64,000 nt of DNA, taken from positions 21,378-85,377 of the forward strand of contig JBIOUG010000083.1 in assembly GCA_044866775.1 (NCBI GenBank), given 5' to 3'. The DNA comes from DASUNQ01 sp044866775 (GTDB lineage Bacteria; Acidobacteriota; Thermoanaerobaculia; Multivoradales; UBA5704). Position numbers and translations under genes: made by a program. Shown in pieces: positions 1 through 8,761 of this stretch. Position 1 is the first letter of the stretch; each line of letters starts with the position of its first letter. The notes under the pieces are model-generated. The model saw only the letters and a program-made list of their open reading frames with translations, did not search any database and had not been told where the DNA came from.

Positions 1-835
1 CGGCGGGCGAGAGGTCCGCCGCCGGCCCCCGCAGAGCGGCTCGCCAGATCCTTGCGTCGAGCCGGTGCAGCAGATCGGAGGCGAGCGAAGAGAGCGCTCG
101 CCTGGTGGCCGGGCCGGCCGGCACGGGAGCCTGCTGCGCAGTGTGTGCCGCACCACCTGGCAATCCTTTGCGGGCCACCGTCCCTCTCCACCCGGGCGTT
201 GTTCGCCACCTGGAATGCGGCGGCGCGAGGGAGGCGACCGCCGCCGCGGCGCGCTCCGCTGCGGCGACCACGACGACCTGGACCGCGCGCTCCGCGCGTG
301 ACAGCCCGCGGCGGGCAACCTCGGGGCGCGGGTGAATCCTCTGCTCCGCCTGGAGCGACCGCGGCGACTGCGCCCCGCGCTCCGTCCCGGGCAGCCGCCC
401 TGTCCCGGGTGCCCGCTCCACGAAGAGGCGAAGCGCCTCCGGCCTCTCGGCACGCGCTTGCCCTTGCCCGTGCGCCCGAGCCATGCGCAGAACCTCATCT
501 GCCACGGCCGGCCCATCGCGCCGCGGCGCGATCTCCCGCACGATCTCCCGCCGCGTGCGCTCGCGGACGAGCCGCGTCTCGATCCGTTCGCCGGGCCCGG
601 CGCGATGCGGGACCAACGAAGGCGGCAGGTGAAACGCCAGGTGGACTCGAGTGCTCATCGCCCCCCGCCATCGTCGCCAGACGCCCGGCAGGCGGTGCAC
701 CCGCGCGAGCGGGCCGCCAAGGCTCGTCGCGGGCCGCAGCCCGGCGAGCGGTCGGTGTCGCCGCAGCACCGCGCGGGCGAAGGCGAGCGCGCTCGGGCGC
801 CGCACCGCGCGGCGGGACAATTCGCCCGGCCTCAC
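1..835 (-). CDS. Unknown Arg-rich protein at end of eCIS segment, partial
   Basis: The frame is open from a GTG at 835 to the window edge, about 278 codons with no stop, so the C-terminus lies outside. The GTG overlaps the stop of the upstream AAA+ ATPase gene in a GTGA arrangement, which supports translational coupling and membership of the same operon. An ATG at 658 preceded by a G-rich stretch is an alternative start. The visible protein is rich in Arg, Ala and Pro, with no transmembrane segment and no motif I recognise. By position it is an eCIS accessory or structural gene, but no function is assigned. Confidence 0.55.
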   Translation of the reverse strand, partial: MRPGELSRRAVRRPSALAFARAVLRRHRPLAGLRPATSLGGPLARVHRLPGVWRRWRGAMSTRVHLAFHLPPSLVPHRAGPGERIETRLVRERTRREIVREIAPRRDGPAVADEVLRMARAHGQGQARAERPEALRLFVERAPGTGRLPGTERGAQSPRSLQAEQRIHPRPEVARRGLSRAERAVQVVVVAAAERAAAAVASLAPPHSRWRTTPGWRGTVARKGLPGGAAHTAQQAPVPAGPATRRALSSLASDLLHRLDARIWRAALRGPAADLSPA

Positions 836-3057
836 GGCCGCTCCTCCCCGAGCAGGTCGGCGTAGGGCTCGAAGTCGGCCGGCAGGCAGAGCTGGCCGCT
901 CTTGGCCAGCTCGCGGCGGGTGGCGCGCAGGACGTGCTCCATGCGCACCTCGCCGCTCGCCGCGGCGGCGAGGAAGGCGGCGTGGAGGGTGATGTTGCGG
1001 ATGCTGCCGCCGGTCAGCTTGAAGCGCCGCGCCAGGAAGTCGAGGTCGACGCCGGCGGCGAGCGGCGTCTCGGCGGGGAAGAGCTGGCGCCAGAGGCGGC
1101 GGCGCAGCCCTTCGTCGGGCAGCGGCAGCTCGATCACGAAGCGCAGGCGGCGGGTGAAGGCCTCGTCGATGTTCTTGCGGAAGTTGCTGGCGAGGATCAC
1201 CACGCCCGGGTGCTCCTCCATGCGCTGCAGCAGGTAGTTGATCTCGATGTTGGCGTAGCGGTCGTGGGCGTCCTTGACCTGCGAGCGCTTGCCGAAGATG
1301 GCGTCGGCCTCGTCGAAGAACAGCATCGCGTGGCTCGCCTCGGCCTCCTGGAAGATGCGGGCGAGGTTCTTCTCGGTCTCGCCGATGTACTTGCTGACGA
1401 CGGCGGAGAGGTCGATGCGGTAGAGGTCGAGGCCGAGCTCGGCGGCGAGGATCTCGGCGGCCATCGTCTTGCCGGCGCCCGAGGGGCCGACGAAGAGGGC
1501 GGAGATCCCCTTGCCGCGGGCGAGCTTGCGCTCGAACCCCCAGCGCTCGAAGACCTGCCGGCGGTGGCGGACGTGGGCGCAGACCTCGCGGAGCTGAGCC
1601 AGGCGGTCGGCCGGCAGCACGAGGTCGTCCCAAACGTAGAGCGGCTCGATCCGCCGCGCCAGGGCGGCCAGGCCGCCGCCGGCCTGGGCGCGGCAGGCGC
1701 GGTCGAGGTCGGCGGCGGCGACGGCGCCGGGCCCGTCCGTGCCGAGAGCGGCGCGCTGGCGGGCCTCGGCGACGGCGCGGTCGATGCGGCCGGGAGTGAA
1801 GGCGAAGCGGTCGGCCAGCAGGTCGAGGTCGGCCTCCGGGCCGGGGCGCACGCCGTGGCGACGCAGCGCCGTCTGCCAGAGGGCGCGGCGGGTGGCGGCG
1901 TCGGGCGCCGGGAAGTCGATGCGCAGTGGCGCGGCCTCGCCGCCGAGCGCCGCCGGCCACGGGCGGGTGCTGCCGAGGACGACGGGGACGGCGCAGCCCG
2001 CGAGGGCCTCGAGCAGCTCGCGGGCGCTCCCTGCCGCCGGCTCGTCGAGCAGCGACTCCGCGCCGTCGAGGTAGAGGGCGCAGCCGAGCAGCGTCGCCTC
2101 GCGCCTCAGGCGGCCGGCGAGCGACCGCAGGCCGCTCCCCTGGGCGAGGAGGGCAGGGACGTCCGCCGCCAGGAGCCCGAGCCCCGCCTCGGCGGCCAGG
2201 GCCTCGGCGGTGAGCCGCCGGCCGGCGCCGGGCTCGCCCTGGAAGACGAGGCGCAGAGGCGTCCCGCCGGCCGGTCGGGCACGGACCAGGCGGCGCAGCG
2301 CGGCGCCGAGACCGGCGGGCAGCGTCAGCTCGCCCAGCGCGGCCCGCGGCGCGGCGCGGCGCGCGAACGGGGCGAGGCGCTCGTCGAGGCCGTCGTGCTC
2401 GAGCAGGAAGGCGACGATGCGGTCGTCGGCGCGCAGCGGCCGCGACGGGAACGGCGCCTCCTCCTCGCCGGCCGCCCAGACGAGGAGGCCGTGGCGGAGC
2501 AGCGGCGCGGCGGCGCTCAGGCGGGCGCGCAGCGCGAGCCGCTCCTCCCGCGCGGGGGCGAGCAGGGCGAGGATCAGACCGGCGGTCGGGCGGCGGCGGG
2601 TGACGTCGTCCTGCAGGTAGGCGTAGAGCGTCTCGTAGCGGCCGTCGATCTCCGGCGCCAGGCAGAACAGCAGGGCGTCGACGTCGAAGGGGGTGAGGGC
2701 GAAGCGCCGGGCCAGCTCGGCGAGCGGCAGGCGGATGCCGGCGCCGCGGGCGGCGGCGGCGTGGCGCGCCAGGTCCTCCTCGGCCGCGGCCAGCGCCGCG
2801 CGCAGCGGCCCCTCGGCGTCGGGCGCGCCGGCCTCGGCCGTCCCGGCTGCCGGCTCGCACAGGCGGCGGATCTCCTCCTCGGAGACGTAGAGGCCGCGGA
2901 AGGCGTTGAACTCGACGGCGGCGGGATCGCCCCGCCGGCGCGCCGCCGCCAAGCGCAGCAGCAGGTCGACGCGGTCGAGCGCCGCGAGCAGGTGCTCGCG
3001 CCCGCCGGCATAGCCCGCCGCGGGCGGCGCCGCCGCGACGGCGTCAACGGCTTGCAT
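832..3057 (-). CDS. Tandem AAA+ ATPase of contractile injection system
   Basis: This 741-residue protein matches the AAA+ ATPase present in nearly all eCIS loci (Afp15/Pvc15 type), thought to act in particle assembly or cargo loading. It has two AAA modules. The first is degenerate, with a P-loop-like GEPGAGRR near residue 270 that lacks the GKT ending. The second is intact: Walker A GPSGAGKT near 520, Walker B MLFFDEADAIFG, and a sensor/arginine-finger segment ILASNFRKNIDEAFTRRLRF. The N-terminal 230 residues are Ala/Arg-rich and probably helical. The ATG at 3057 lies inside the end of the DUF4255 gene (14-base overlap), and its stop overlaps the next gene, so it sits inside the operon. Confidence 0.9.
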   Translation of the reverse strand: MQAVDAVAAAPPAAGYAGGREHLLAALDRVDLLLRLAAARRRGDPAAVEFNAFRGLYVSEEEIRRLCEPAAGTAEAGAPDAEGPLRAALAAAEEDLARHAAAARGAGIRLPLAELARRFALTPFDVDALLFCLAPEIDGRYETLYAYLQDDVTRRRPTAGLILALLAPAREERLALRARLSAAAPLLRHGLLVWAAGEEEAPFPSRPLRADDRIVAFLLEHDGLDERLAPFARRAAPRAALGELTLPAGLGAALRRLVRARPAGGTPLRLVFQGEPGAGRRLTAEALAAEAGLGLLAADVPALLAQGSGLRSLAGRLRREATLLGCALYLDGAESLLDEPAAGSARELLEALAGCAVPVVLGSTRPWPAALGGEAAPLRIDFPAPDAATRRALWQTALRRHGVRPGPEADLDLLADRFAFTPGRIDRAVAEARQRAALGTDGPGAVAAADLDRACRAQAGGGLAALARRIEPLYVWDDLVLPADRLAQLREVCAHVRHRRQVFERWGFERKLARGKGISALFVGPSGAGKTMAAEILAAELGLDLYRIDLSAVVSKYIGETEKNLARIFQEAEASHAMLFFDEADAIFGKRSQVKDAHDRYANIEINYLLQRMEEHPGVVILASNFRKNIDEAFTRRLRFVIELPLPDEGLRRRLWRQLFPAETPLAAGVDLDFLARRFKLTGGSIRNITLHAAFLAAAASGEVRMEHVLRATRRELAKSGQLCLPADFEPYADLLGEERP

Positions 3058-3607
3058 ACTGCTCCCCGGCCGCGGTGACGCGGCTGGTGCGGTCCGCCCT
3101 CGCGGCGTCGATGAGCACGATCCGCACCGCGTAGCAGACCGACAGGCGATAGGGCTGATTGAAGGCGTTCCAGATGCGGGTGAGGTCCTCGACGCCGCAG
3201 CGTCCGAGGTCGATCTTCAGCTCCTCGCCGGAGTGACGGAGGGCGCCGCGCAGCTCCTCGGGCGCGAGGACGGCGTGCTCGTAGAGGATGCGCATCGCCT
3301 CGCCGAGAACGATCTGCTCGTCGGTCAGCGACTCGGCGTAGGGGGTGAGCACGTAGAAGAGATTGAGGGCGAGCGGCGGGTAGCGCCGCGACTCGCTCCC
3401 CTCGACCAGCCACGGGCGGTTCTTGCCGTGCGCGTCCTCCTCGACGCGGAAGAGATAGAGGTTGACCTTGGGCTTCATCGACGGCTCGACCGTCTCGACG
3501 GCGGGCGAGCGCAGCGAGACCTCGAACAGCTCCGGCGGCCGCTGCTCGTTGGTGAGCAGCTCCTCCAGGGTGCGGGTGACGTCGCCGATGGCCGAGGAGG
3601 CGCTCAT
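3044..3607 (-). CDS. DUF4255 family eCIS protein (Pvc16-like)
   Basis: The 187-residue product matches the DUF4255/Pvc16 family, a conserved eCIS component placed by published particle structures at the terminal cap region of the tube/sheath. Visible features are the N-terminal helix DVTRTLEELL, the segment KPKVNLYLFRVEED, and PPLALNLFYVLTPYA followed by a helix, with a C-terminal SVCYAVRIVLID strand, all typical of the family. The ATG at 3607 overlaps the tube gene stop as ATGA, which fixes the start although the frame is open much further upstream. The gene lies between the second tube gene and the AAA+ ATPase, a common eCIS order. Confidence 0.85.
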   Translation of the reverse strand: MSASSAIGDVTRTLEELLTNEQRPPELFEVSLRSPAVETVEPSMKPKVNLYLFRVEEDAHGKNRPWLVEGSESRRYPPLALNLFYVLTPYAESLTDEQIVLGEAMRILYEHAVLAPEELRGALRHSGEELKIDLGRCGVEDLTRIWNAFNQPYRLSVCYAVRIVLIDAARADRTSRVTAAGEQYASR

Positions 3608-4095
3608 AGCGGCACGATCCCCTCGTGGGCCAGCTCCAGGGTCTCGATCGCCACCTCGCTCGCGCCGGCCTTGAGGTCGGGCCCGATCCACTTGACGGGG
3701 AAGGCGCGGACCAGGGCCCAGTGCTTGACGTGCTTGCCGCCACTCTCCGGGAGGAGGAAGATCGACAGCGTACGCGTCCGGACGATGCTCTCGAGCGCCT
3801 CGTCGAGCGCGGTGGGGCCGGGGCGCTTCCTGATACGGAAGGCGCCGGCGGCCACGTCGCGCAGCCAGTCGTGCAGCTCTTGCGAGGCGCTGAGCCCGCG
3901 CTTGAGCGTGACGTTGGCGTAGGTCGTGGCCTCGGGGAACTTGAGGGTCGTGCCGTTGCGCCCGCCCTCGACGTACTCGACGACCTTGGTCTCGGCCTGC
4001 AGCCCCGTGCACTCGCTGAAGCTCCCCAGCTCGTCCTTGCCGAAGTGGACGAGGAAGCGGAAGCCCAGATACGGATCGGTGGCGCGCCGGGGCAT
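3604..4095 (-). CDS. eCIS inner tube protein 2 (T4 gp19-like)
   Basis: The 163-residue protein starts MPRRATDPYLGFRFLVHF and continues with SFSECTGLQAETKV and LKRGLSAS. These are hallmarks of the T4 gp19-like phage tail tube family that forms the inner tube of contractile systems. The first copy at 6620-7057 shares the same opening and the same C-terminal KWIGPDLKAGASE-type motif, so the two are paralogs. It follows the second sheath gene by 9 bases and overlaps the DUF4255 start. In known eCIS particles different tube paralogs form the shaft and the baseplate-proximal rings. Which role this copy plays cannot be told here. Confidence 0.9.
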   Translation of the reverse strand: MPRRATDPYLGFRFLVHFGKDELGSFSECTGLQAETKVVEYVEGGRNGTTLKFPEATTYANVTLKRGLSASQELHDWLRDVAAGAFRIRKRPGPTALDEALESIVRTRTLSIFLLPESGGKHVKHWALVRAFPVKWIGPDLKAGASEVAIETLELAHEGIVPL

Positions 4096-4104
4096 GGCCT
4101 CCTC

Positions 4105-6018
4105 CTAGCTCCCCAGCTCCGCCACCGCCAGCGACTCGGCGGTGCGCCGGATGGTGACCACCACGAACTCCGCCGGCCGCGCCGGCGCGAAGCCGACGCG
4201 CGCCACCATCTGCCCCCGGTCGATCAGCTCGGGCGGGTTCGTCTCCTCGTCGCACTGGACGAAAAATGCCTCCTCCGGCGTCGCGCCGGCGAGAGCGCCG
4301 CTGTCGAGGAGCTGCAGCAGGAAGAGCGTCAGGGTGGCGGTGACGGCGCTCCACAGCAGCGGATCGTTGGGCTCGAAGACGGTCCAGCGCAGGCGGACCA
4401 GGATCTGCTTGACGATCGCCAGGGCGACCCGGCGCACGTTGACGTAGCGCCAGAGCGGCTCGCGGGAGAGGGTGCGGGCGCCCCAGACGCGCAGGCCGCG
4501 GCCGGGCAGGGCGCGCAGGCAGTTGACCCCCAGCGGGTTGAGCACCGCCTGCCGCGCGTCGTCGAGACACACCTCGAGCGCCACCGCTCCGTGGAGCACC
4601 TCGTTGGCGGGCGCCTTGCCGACGCCCCGCTGCTCTTCGCTGCGGGCGTAGATCCCGGCCACGTCGCCGCAGGGCGGCAGCCAGACGTCGCGCCCGCCGA
4701 GGTCGGCGGCGCGGCGGCGCAGCCACGGATAGTAGAGGGCGCCGTCACGGGCCTCGGGCAGCAGGCCGAGGGCGTTGGCCCAGTCCTCGATCGCGGGACC
4801 GCCGCGGCCGGGCTCGGCGCCGCGCGGCCCGTCGAGCAGGGCGAAGCGCTCGCCCATGCGGCGGCAGTGGCGCAGCAGCTCGCGCTGGCCTTCGCGCAAC
4901 ACCGGCAGGTCGGCGCCCGGCGGCAGCTCGGCGGCGAGGATCCCCTGGCGCGGCGGGCGGCCGCCCACCGCGGCCCACAGGTCGGGCAGGATCAGATCGG
5001 GGACGGCGACGCCGCCGATCTCGGCGATCCGCTCGCAGGCGGCGAGCCCGGCGAGCGTTCCCTCCGGCAGGCCGTGGGGACGGAAGGGGACGTCGTCCTG
5101 ATAGCCGGTGTAGTGGGCGAGGGTGAGGCGCAGCGCGCCGTCGTCGCCCTGGGCGAGCGTCCGGCCGTGGATCTCCACGGGCCGAGAGCGGGCCGTCGCG
5201 CCGCCCGGGTCCGCGACCCGCACCAGCGTCGACTGCCCCCGGCGGGCCTTCTCGGCGTAGCTCTCGGCCGGCGGGTCGCCGTTGACGACGCGCGCGAAGT
5301 AGCGCTCGTGCGCCGGGTCGAGGACCAGGTCGTCGAAGACCTCCTCGCGCGGCGCGCGGCCGCCGGAGCGGTGGCGCACGGTCAGGCGGAAGCCGCGGCC
5401 GAGGACGCGGCTGCCGGCGGGGAAGCTGGCGGTGAGAGGAGGCGAGAACTCCACCTGGCGCGCGGCGAAGTCGATCGCGTCGAGGGTGACGTCCTCGCGC
5501 GCGGAGGTGCCGGGGTGGACCAGCCCCAGCCGGTCGCCCACCGCGAGACCGGCGACCGACGCGAGGGTCGCCTGCGTGTCGTTCGCCGCCGCGCCGTCGG
5601 ACCCGAGACGGGTGAGTGCCAGCTCGCGCCCGCCGGCGCGGCAGTCGACCTCGACGGCGTTGCCCCAGGCCCCCGGGTCGAGGGCGTGGACGCGGACGGC
5701 GGGATTGCCGGCGCGGTCGAGCAGGTCGAGCCGGGCCGCGGTCACCACCGCGCCCGGCGCCTCGGTCTCGGCGGTGCGCACCACCCAGCAGCGCCGCCCG
5801 CCGTTGGCGAAGTAGCCGTAGACCACGTAGGGGAGATAGGCGTAGTCGACGAAGCCGCCGAAGACGTCCGTGTATTGCCCCCAGCTCGTCAGGAGCTGGG
5901 GACTGTGCAGCGGCCCGCGCGCGGCCTGGCCGACGAAGCCGGCGACGCTCAGGTCGAGCGCCGCCGCCGGCGCCAGCTCGACCTCGCGGATCTGGACTCC
6001 CGGAGCTCTCGACTCCAT
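4105..6018 (-). CDS. eCIS tail sheath protein 2
   Basis: This 637-residue contractile sheath subunit has the conserved N-terminal region APGVQIREVE and the conserved C-terminal sheath core (WTVFEPNDPLLW, EEAFFVQCDEETNPPE, ARVGFAPARPAEFVVV). The middle, about residues 80 to 330, carries a large beta-rich insertion with 'GDRLGLVHPG'-type segments. That insertion makes it roughly 90 residues longer than the first sheath at 7091-8743, and it probably forms the particle's outer decoration. The ATG at 6018 follows the DUF6760 stop by 48 bases. Two sheath paralogs per locus is usual for eCIS and unusual for simple phage tails. Confidence 0.92.
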   Translation of the reverse strand: MESRAPGVQIREVELAPAAALDLSVAGFVGQAARGPLHSPQLLTSWGQYTDVFGGFVDYAYLPYVVYGYFANGGRRCWVVRTAETEAPGAVVTAARLDLLDRAGNPAVRVHALDPGAWGNAVEVDCRAGGRELALTRLGSDGAAANDTQATLASVAGLAVGDRLGLVHPGTSAREDVTLDAIDFAARQVEFSPPLTASFPAGSRVLGRGFRLTVRHRSGGRAPREEVFDDLVLDPAHERYFARVVNGDPPAESYAEKARRGQSTLVRVADPGGATARSRPVEIHGRTLAQGDDGALRLTLAHYTGYQDDVPFRPHGLPEGTLAGLAACERIAEIGGVAVPDLILPDLWAAVGGRPPRQGILAAELPPGADLPVLREGQRELLRHCRRMGERFALLDGPRGAEPGRGGPAIEDWANALGLLPEARDGALYYPWLRRRAADLGGRDVWLPPCGDVAGIYARSEEQRGVGKAPANEVLHGAVALEVCLDDARQAVLNPLGVNCLRALPGRGLRVWGARTLSREPLWRYVNVRRVALAIVKQILVRLRWTVFEPNDPLLWSAVTATLTLFLLQLLDSGALAGATPEEAFFVQCDEETNPPELIDRGQMVARVGFAPARPAEFVVVTIRRTAESLAVAELGS

Positions 6019-6066
6019 CGGCTCGCTCGTTCCTCGCTTGGCGGCGCTGGCGGCGGGCGTGAGGGC

Positions 6067-6243
6067 TCACGCCGGCGCCGGCTCCGCCGCCTCGTTGATC
6101 TCCTGATTGATCCGCGCGATCTCCTCGACCCACCGCCGCCGCTCGAGGTGGGGGAGGTCGAGGATCTCCTCGCGAGGCCAGTGAAAGTAATAGGCGAGGT
6201 ACGCTACCTCCCTGGCGGCCTGGTCCAGGGGGTAGCGCGCTAT
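6067..6243 (-). CDS. DUF6760 small eCIS protein, apparent ATA start
   Basis: The 58-residue product ARYPLDQAAREVAYLAYYFH... with a WPREEILDL and RRRWVEEIARIN helix pair matches the small DUF6760 proteins found between tube and sheath genes in eCIS loci. Homologs, as I recall them, start one or two residues before the 'YPLD' motif. At that place the codon is ATA at 6243-6241, overlapping the upstream stop as ATAG, with a GGAGG about 15 bases before. The next in-frame ATG lies about 25 codons upstream and would add an unlikely Gly/Arg-rich extension. The start is therefore non-canonical, or a sequence error for ATG. Confidence 0.75.
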   Translation of the reverse strand: MARYPLDQAAREVAYLAYYFHWPREEILDLPHLERRRWVEEIARINQEINEAAEPAPA

Positions 6244-6620
6244 CCCCCCAGTCCCGGACCTCCTTCGAGCGCCGCCTCCGCCACGGCGAAGCGCGCCTCG
6301 CATTCCGGGCACTCGACGGTGACGTCGTTGTGGCCGTTGGCGTTGATCCGCCGGTAGAGGTCCTGGAGATAGGCGAAGTCGGCCGCGAACAACCCCTCGA
6401 TGACCGCCGGGTTGACCTCCCGCACCTCGCCGAGCTTGATCACCACCCGCGAGAGCAGGATGACCGCCAGGTAGGCCTGGTTGCGCTGCACGCGCGGGTC
6501 CTGGAGCGGCGCGATCTCGTCGCGCGCGTTGGCGAGGCGCATGGTCCCCGTGGCGTGGAGGTTGCCGTCCTTGTCCACGTAGCCCTTGGGGAGGGTGAAC
6601 TCGAACTCGGTCTGGAGCAT
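6240..6620 (-). CDS. eCIS/phage tail assembly chaperone-like protein
   Basis: The product is about 126 residues. It opens MLQTEFEFTLPKGYVDKDGN, continues with TMRLANARDEIAPLQDPRV and a helix AYLAVILLSRVVIKLG, and ends with a single CPECEARF Cys pair. This matches small proteins encoded between tube and sheath genes in eCIS loci, annotated as phage tail assembly proteins. The start is the ATG at 6620, which shares a base with the upstream tube stop (TGATG). A GTG immediately before it (6623) is an alternative. A second Cys pair is absent, so zinc binding by one monomer is unlikely. Confidence 0.75.
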   Translation of the reverse strand: MLQTEFEFTLPKGYVDKDGNLHATGTMRLANARDEIAPLQDPRVQRNQAYLAVILLSRVVIKLGEVREVNPAVIEGLFAADFAYLQDLYRRINANGHNDVTVECPECEARFAVAEAALEGGPGLGG

Positions 6621-7057
6621 CACTGGAGCACCACGCCCTCATGGGCGATCTCGAGGGACTCGATGGCGATCTCGCTCGCGCCGGCCTTGAGATCGGGGCC
6701 CGTCCATTTCATCGGCCAGGCCTCGAGCAGGTTCCAGCGCACCGCCTCCTCGCGCTTCTCGTTGAGCAGGACGATCGACATCGCCGGCTTGCGCACGATG
6801 TCGCCGTCCATGACGGCCTTGTGCCAGTCGAACAGCACGCGGTCCTTGGTCAGGCCGTGCTTGAGCGTCACGTTGCCGTACTTGTCCAGGCCCGGCAGCT
6901 TGCGCATGGTGTTCGTCTTGTCGGCCCCCTCGCGGTACTCGACGACATTGCTCTCGGCGTTGAGGCCGGTGACCTCCGAGAAGCCGGCGGTCTGGATGCC
7001 GTCGATCTCGAGCAGGAAGTTGAAGGACGCATAGGGATCGGTCGCTCTGCGTGGCAT
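6620..7057 (-). CDS. eCIS inner tube protein 1 (T4 gp19-like)
   Basis: This 145-residue gp19-like tube subunit has MPRRATDPYASFNFLLEIDG, GFSEVTGLNAESNVVEYREG, LKHGLTKDRVLFDWHKAVM and AWPMKWTGPDLKAGASEIAI. It forms the inner tube inside the contractile sheath. It is close to the usual family length and is a paralog of the second tube at 3604-4095. It follows the first sheath gene by 33 bases and has a GAGAGCAG-type ribosome site before the ATG. The sheath/tube order repeats later in the operon, suggesting an old duplication of the sheath-tube pair. Confidence 0.93.
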   Translation of the reverse strand: MPRRATDPYASFNFLLEIDGIQTAGFSEVTGLNAESNVVEYREGADKTNTMRKLPGLDKYGNVTLKHGLTKDRVLFDWHKAVMDGDIVRKPAMSIVLLNEKREEAVRWNLLEAWPMKWTGPDLKAGASEIAIESLEIAHEGVVLQ

Positions 7058-7090
7058 GGCTGCTCTCCTTGTCTGTCGCGCTCAGGCGAC

Positions 7091-8743
7091 TCAGTCCGCG
7101 CCGGGCCGGAACTGCGAGATGCGGAAGATCACGAACTCCGCCGGCTTCGACGGCGCGACGCCGATGACGGTGATCACCCGGCCCAGGTCCACCGACTCGG
7201 GCGGGTTGGTCTCGGCGTCGCACTTGACGAAGAACGCCTCCTCCTGCTTGGCCCCCACGAGCTTGCCCTCGTTCCACTGCACGCGCAGGAAGGCGGTGAC
7301 GTTGCGCACGATGCGCTTCCACAGGACCGCGTCGTTGGGCTCGAAGACCACCCACTGCGTGCCCTTGAAGATCGACTCCTCGAGCATGAGGAAGAGGCGC
7401 CGCACGTTGACGTACTTCCACTCCGGGTCGGCCGACAGGGTGCGCGCCCCCCAGATGAGGATCCCCGCCTCCGGGAACTTGCGGATGACGTTGACCCCCT
7501 GCGGGTTGAGCGTGGCCTGCTCGCCGTGGGTGATCGTCTGCTCGACGTCGAGGGCGGCGTTCAGGTAGCCGTTGTCGGTGCCGGCCGGGGCCTTGTGCAC
7601 GCCGCGGCTCACGTCGGTGCCGGAGTAGGAGCCGGCGACGGCGCCCGAGGGCGGACAGAGGAGGCGGCCGCCGGTGACCGGGTCGGCCACCCAGATCCAC
7701 GGGTAGTAGATGGCGCCGAAGGAGGAGTTGAAGGGGTTGCCGGTGAAGTCGTTCTTCGCCTGCTTGTAGTCCAGGGCCTGTTGCGGCGTCAGACCCTTGG
7801 GGACGTCGGCGACGAAGAAGCAGTCCTTGCGGCGTTCGCAGAAGGTCAGCGCCTCGACGGTGGCGTCGCGGGCCTCGCCCGCGCGGCCGGGATCGGTCTC
7901 GTCGGGATGCACGAGGTCCGGGATGGCGACGATGTTGATGTCGTCGACCGGCTCGAAGGCCCAGAGCCCGGTCCGGTCATCTTCGAGGCCGATGAGGTCC
8001 GCGGGCCGCAGCGGCTCGCCGTCGTCGCCGTCGGCGAGATCGATGGCCGCCGGCGGGCTGGCGCTGGGAGGAGAGGCGTCGGGCTCGGTGAAGTCGGGCG
8101 CGACGACGGTCGACGGGTCTGTCAGGTCGTCGACCGTGATGTAGCGGGAGACCTTGTTGACGCGGACCTCGGCGTGGTTCGGGTTGGGAAGGCCATCGGC
8201 GGTGAACTCGCTCAAGGTCAGCGAATCGAAGGTCTCCACGATCTCGGGCGGCGCCTCGGGGCGCCGCACCTTCACCGTCAGCTTGAAGCGCCTCTCGTCG
8301 TCGTTGGGGTCACGGGGATCGAAGGAGGCCGGCTCGATCTCGAGCGTCAGGTTGTTGCCCCACGTCCCGGGGCTTGCCGCCAGCACCCGGAGGACCGGCG
8401 TCGCGTCGGCGGTGATCTCCGCCCACGCCGTGCTCTTGTCCACCTCCAACGGCCGGTCCGGCGGGCTGGGTGCCGGCCGCGGGCGAAAGACGCGCACGAC
8501 GTAGCAGCGGGTGCCGCCCTCGAGGAAGAAGTGGCGCACCGCGTAGGCGAGGAAGTGGTCCGGGTGGAAGCTGCCGAAGGTAGCGGCGAACTGGCTGAAG
8601 TTGGTGACCAGGACGGGCATGTCGACCGGTCCCTTCACCGCGCCGCCGACGAAGGCCCCGGTGGAGGTCCCTACGCCCTCGATGGGCTTGATCCCCGAGG
8701 AGACCTCCTCGACGTACACCCCGGGCGACAGGTACTCAGGCAT
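7091..8743 (-). CDS. eCIS tail sheath protein 1
   Basis: This 550-residue contractile sheath protein opens MPEYLSPGVYVEEVSSGIKPIE, the canonical sheath N-terminus, and reads IEGVGTSTGAFVGGAVKGPV shortly after. The C-terminal core shows WKYVNVRRLFLMLEESI, WVVFEPNDAVLW, EEAFFVKCDAETNPPE and IGVAPSKPAEFVIFRI. It should polymerise around the tube and contract on firing. A GAAAGGAG ribosome site precedes the ATG. It sits 18 bases after the 61-residue gene and is followed by tube 1. Its length is typical for eCIS sheath proteins without extra decoration domains. Confidence 0.95.
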   Translation of the reverse strand: MPEYLSPGVYVEEVSSGIKPIEGVGTSTGAFVGGAVKGPVDMPVLVTNFSQFAATFGSFHPDHFLAYAVRHFFLEGGTRCYVVRVFRPRPAPSPPDRPLEVDKSTAWAEITADATPVLRVLAASPGTWGNNLTLEIEPASFDPRDPNDDERRFKLTVKVRRPEAPPEIVETFDSLTLSEFTADGLPNPNHAEVRVNKVSRYITVDDLTDPSTVVAPDFTEPDASPPSASPPAAIDLADGDDGEPLRPADLIGLEDDRTGLWAFEPVDDINIVAIPDLVHPDETDPGRAGEARDATVEALTFCERRKDCFFVADVPKGLTPQQALDYKQAKNDFTGNPFNSSFGAIYYPWIWVADPVTGGRLLCPPSGAVAGSYSGTDVSRGVHKAPAGTDNGYLNAALDVEQTITHGEQATLNPQGVNVIRKFPEAGILIWGARTLSADPEWKYVNVRRLFLMLEESIFKGTQWVVFEPNDAVLWKRIVRNVTAFLRVQWNEGKLVGAKQEEAFFVKCDAETNPPESVDLGRVITVIGVAPSKPAEFVIFRISQFRPGAD

Positions 8744-8761
8744 GGTGTCAGGCTCCTTTCG

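Noticed and set aside
52..3078. Very long plus-strand open frame of about 1,000 codons opposite the eCIS ATPase
   Set aside because: It is the antisense of the clear AAA+ ATPase, DUF4255 end and downstream gene; the product is Arg/Ala/Gly low-complexity with no domain, as GC-rich antisense frames usually are.
3625..6357. 910-codon plus-strand frame opposite sheath 2 and tube 2
   Set aside because: It is a shadow of well-supported minus-strand structural genes and has no motif or ribosome site.
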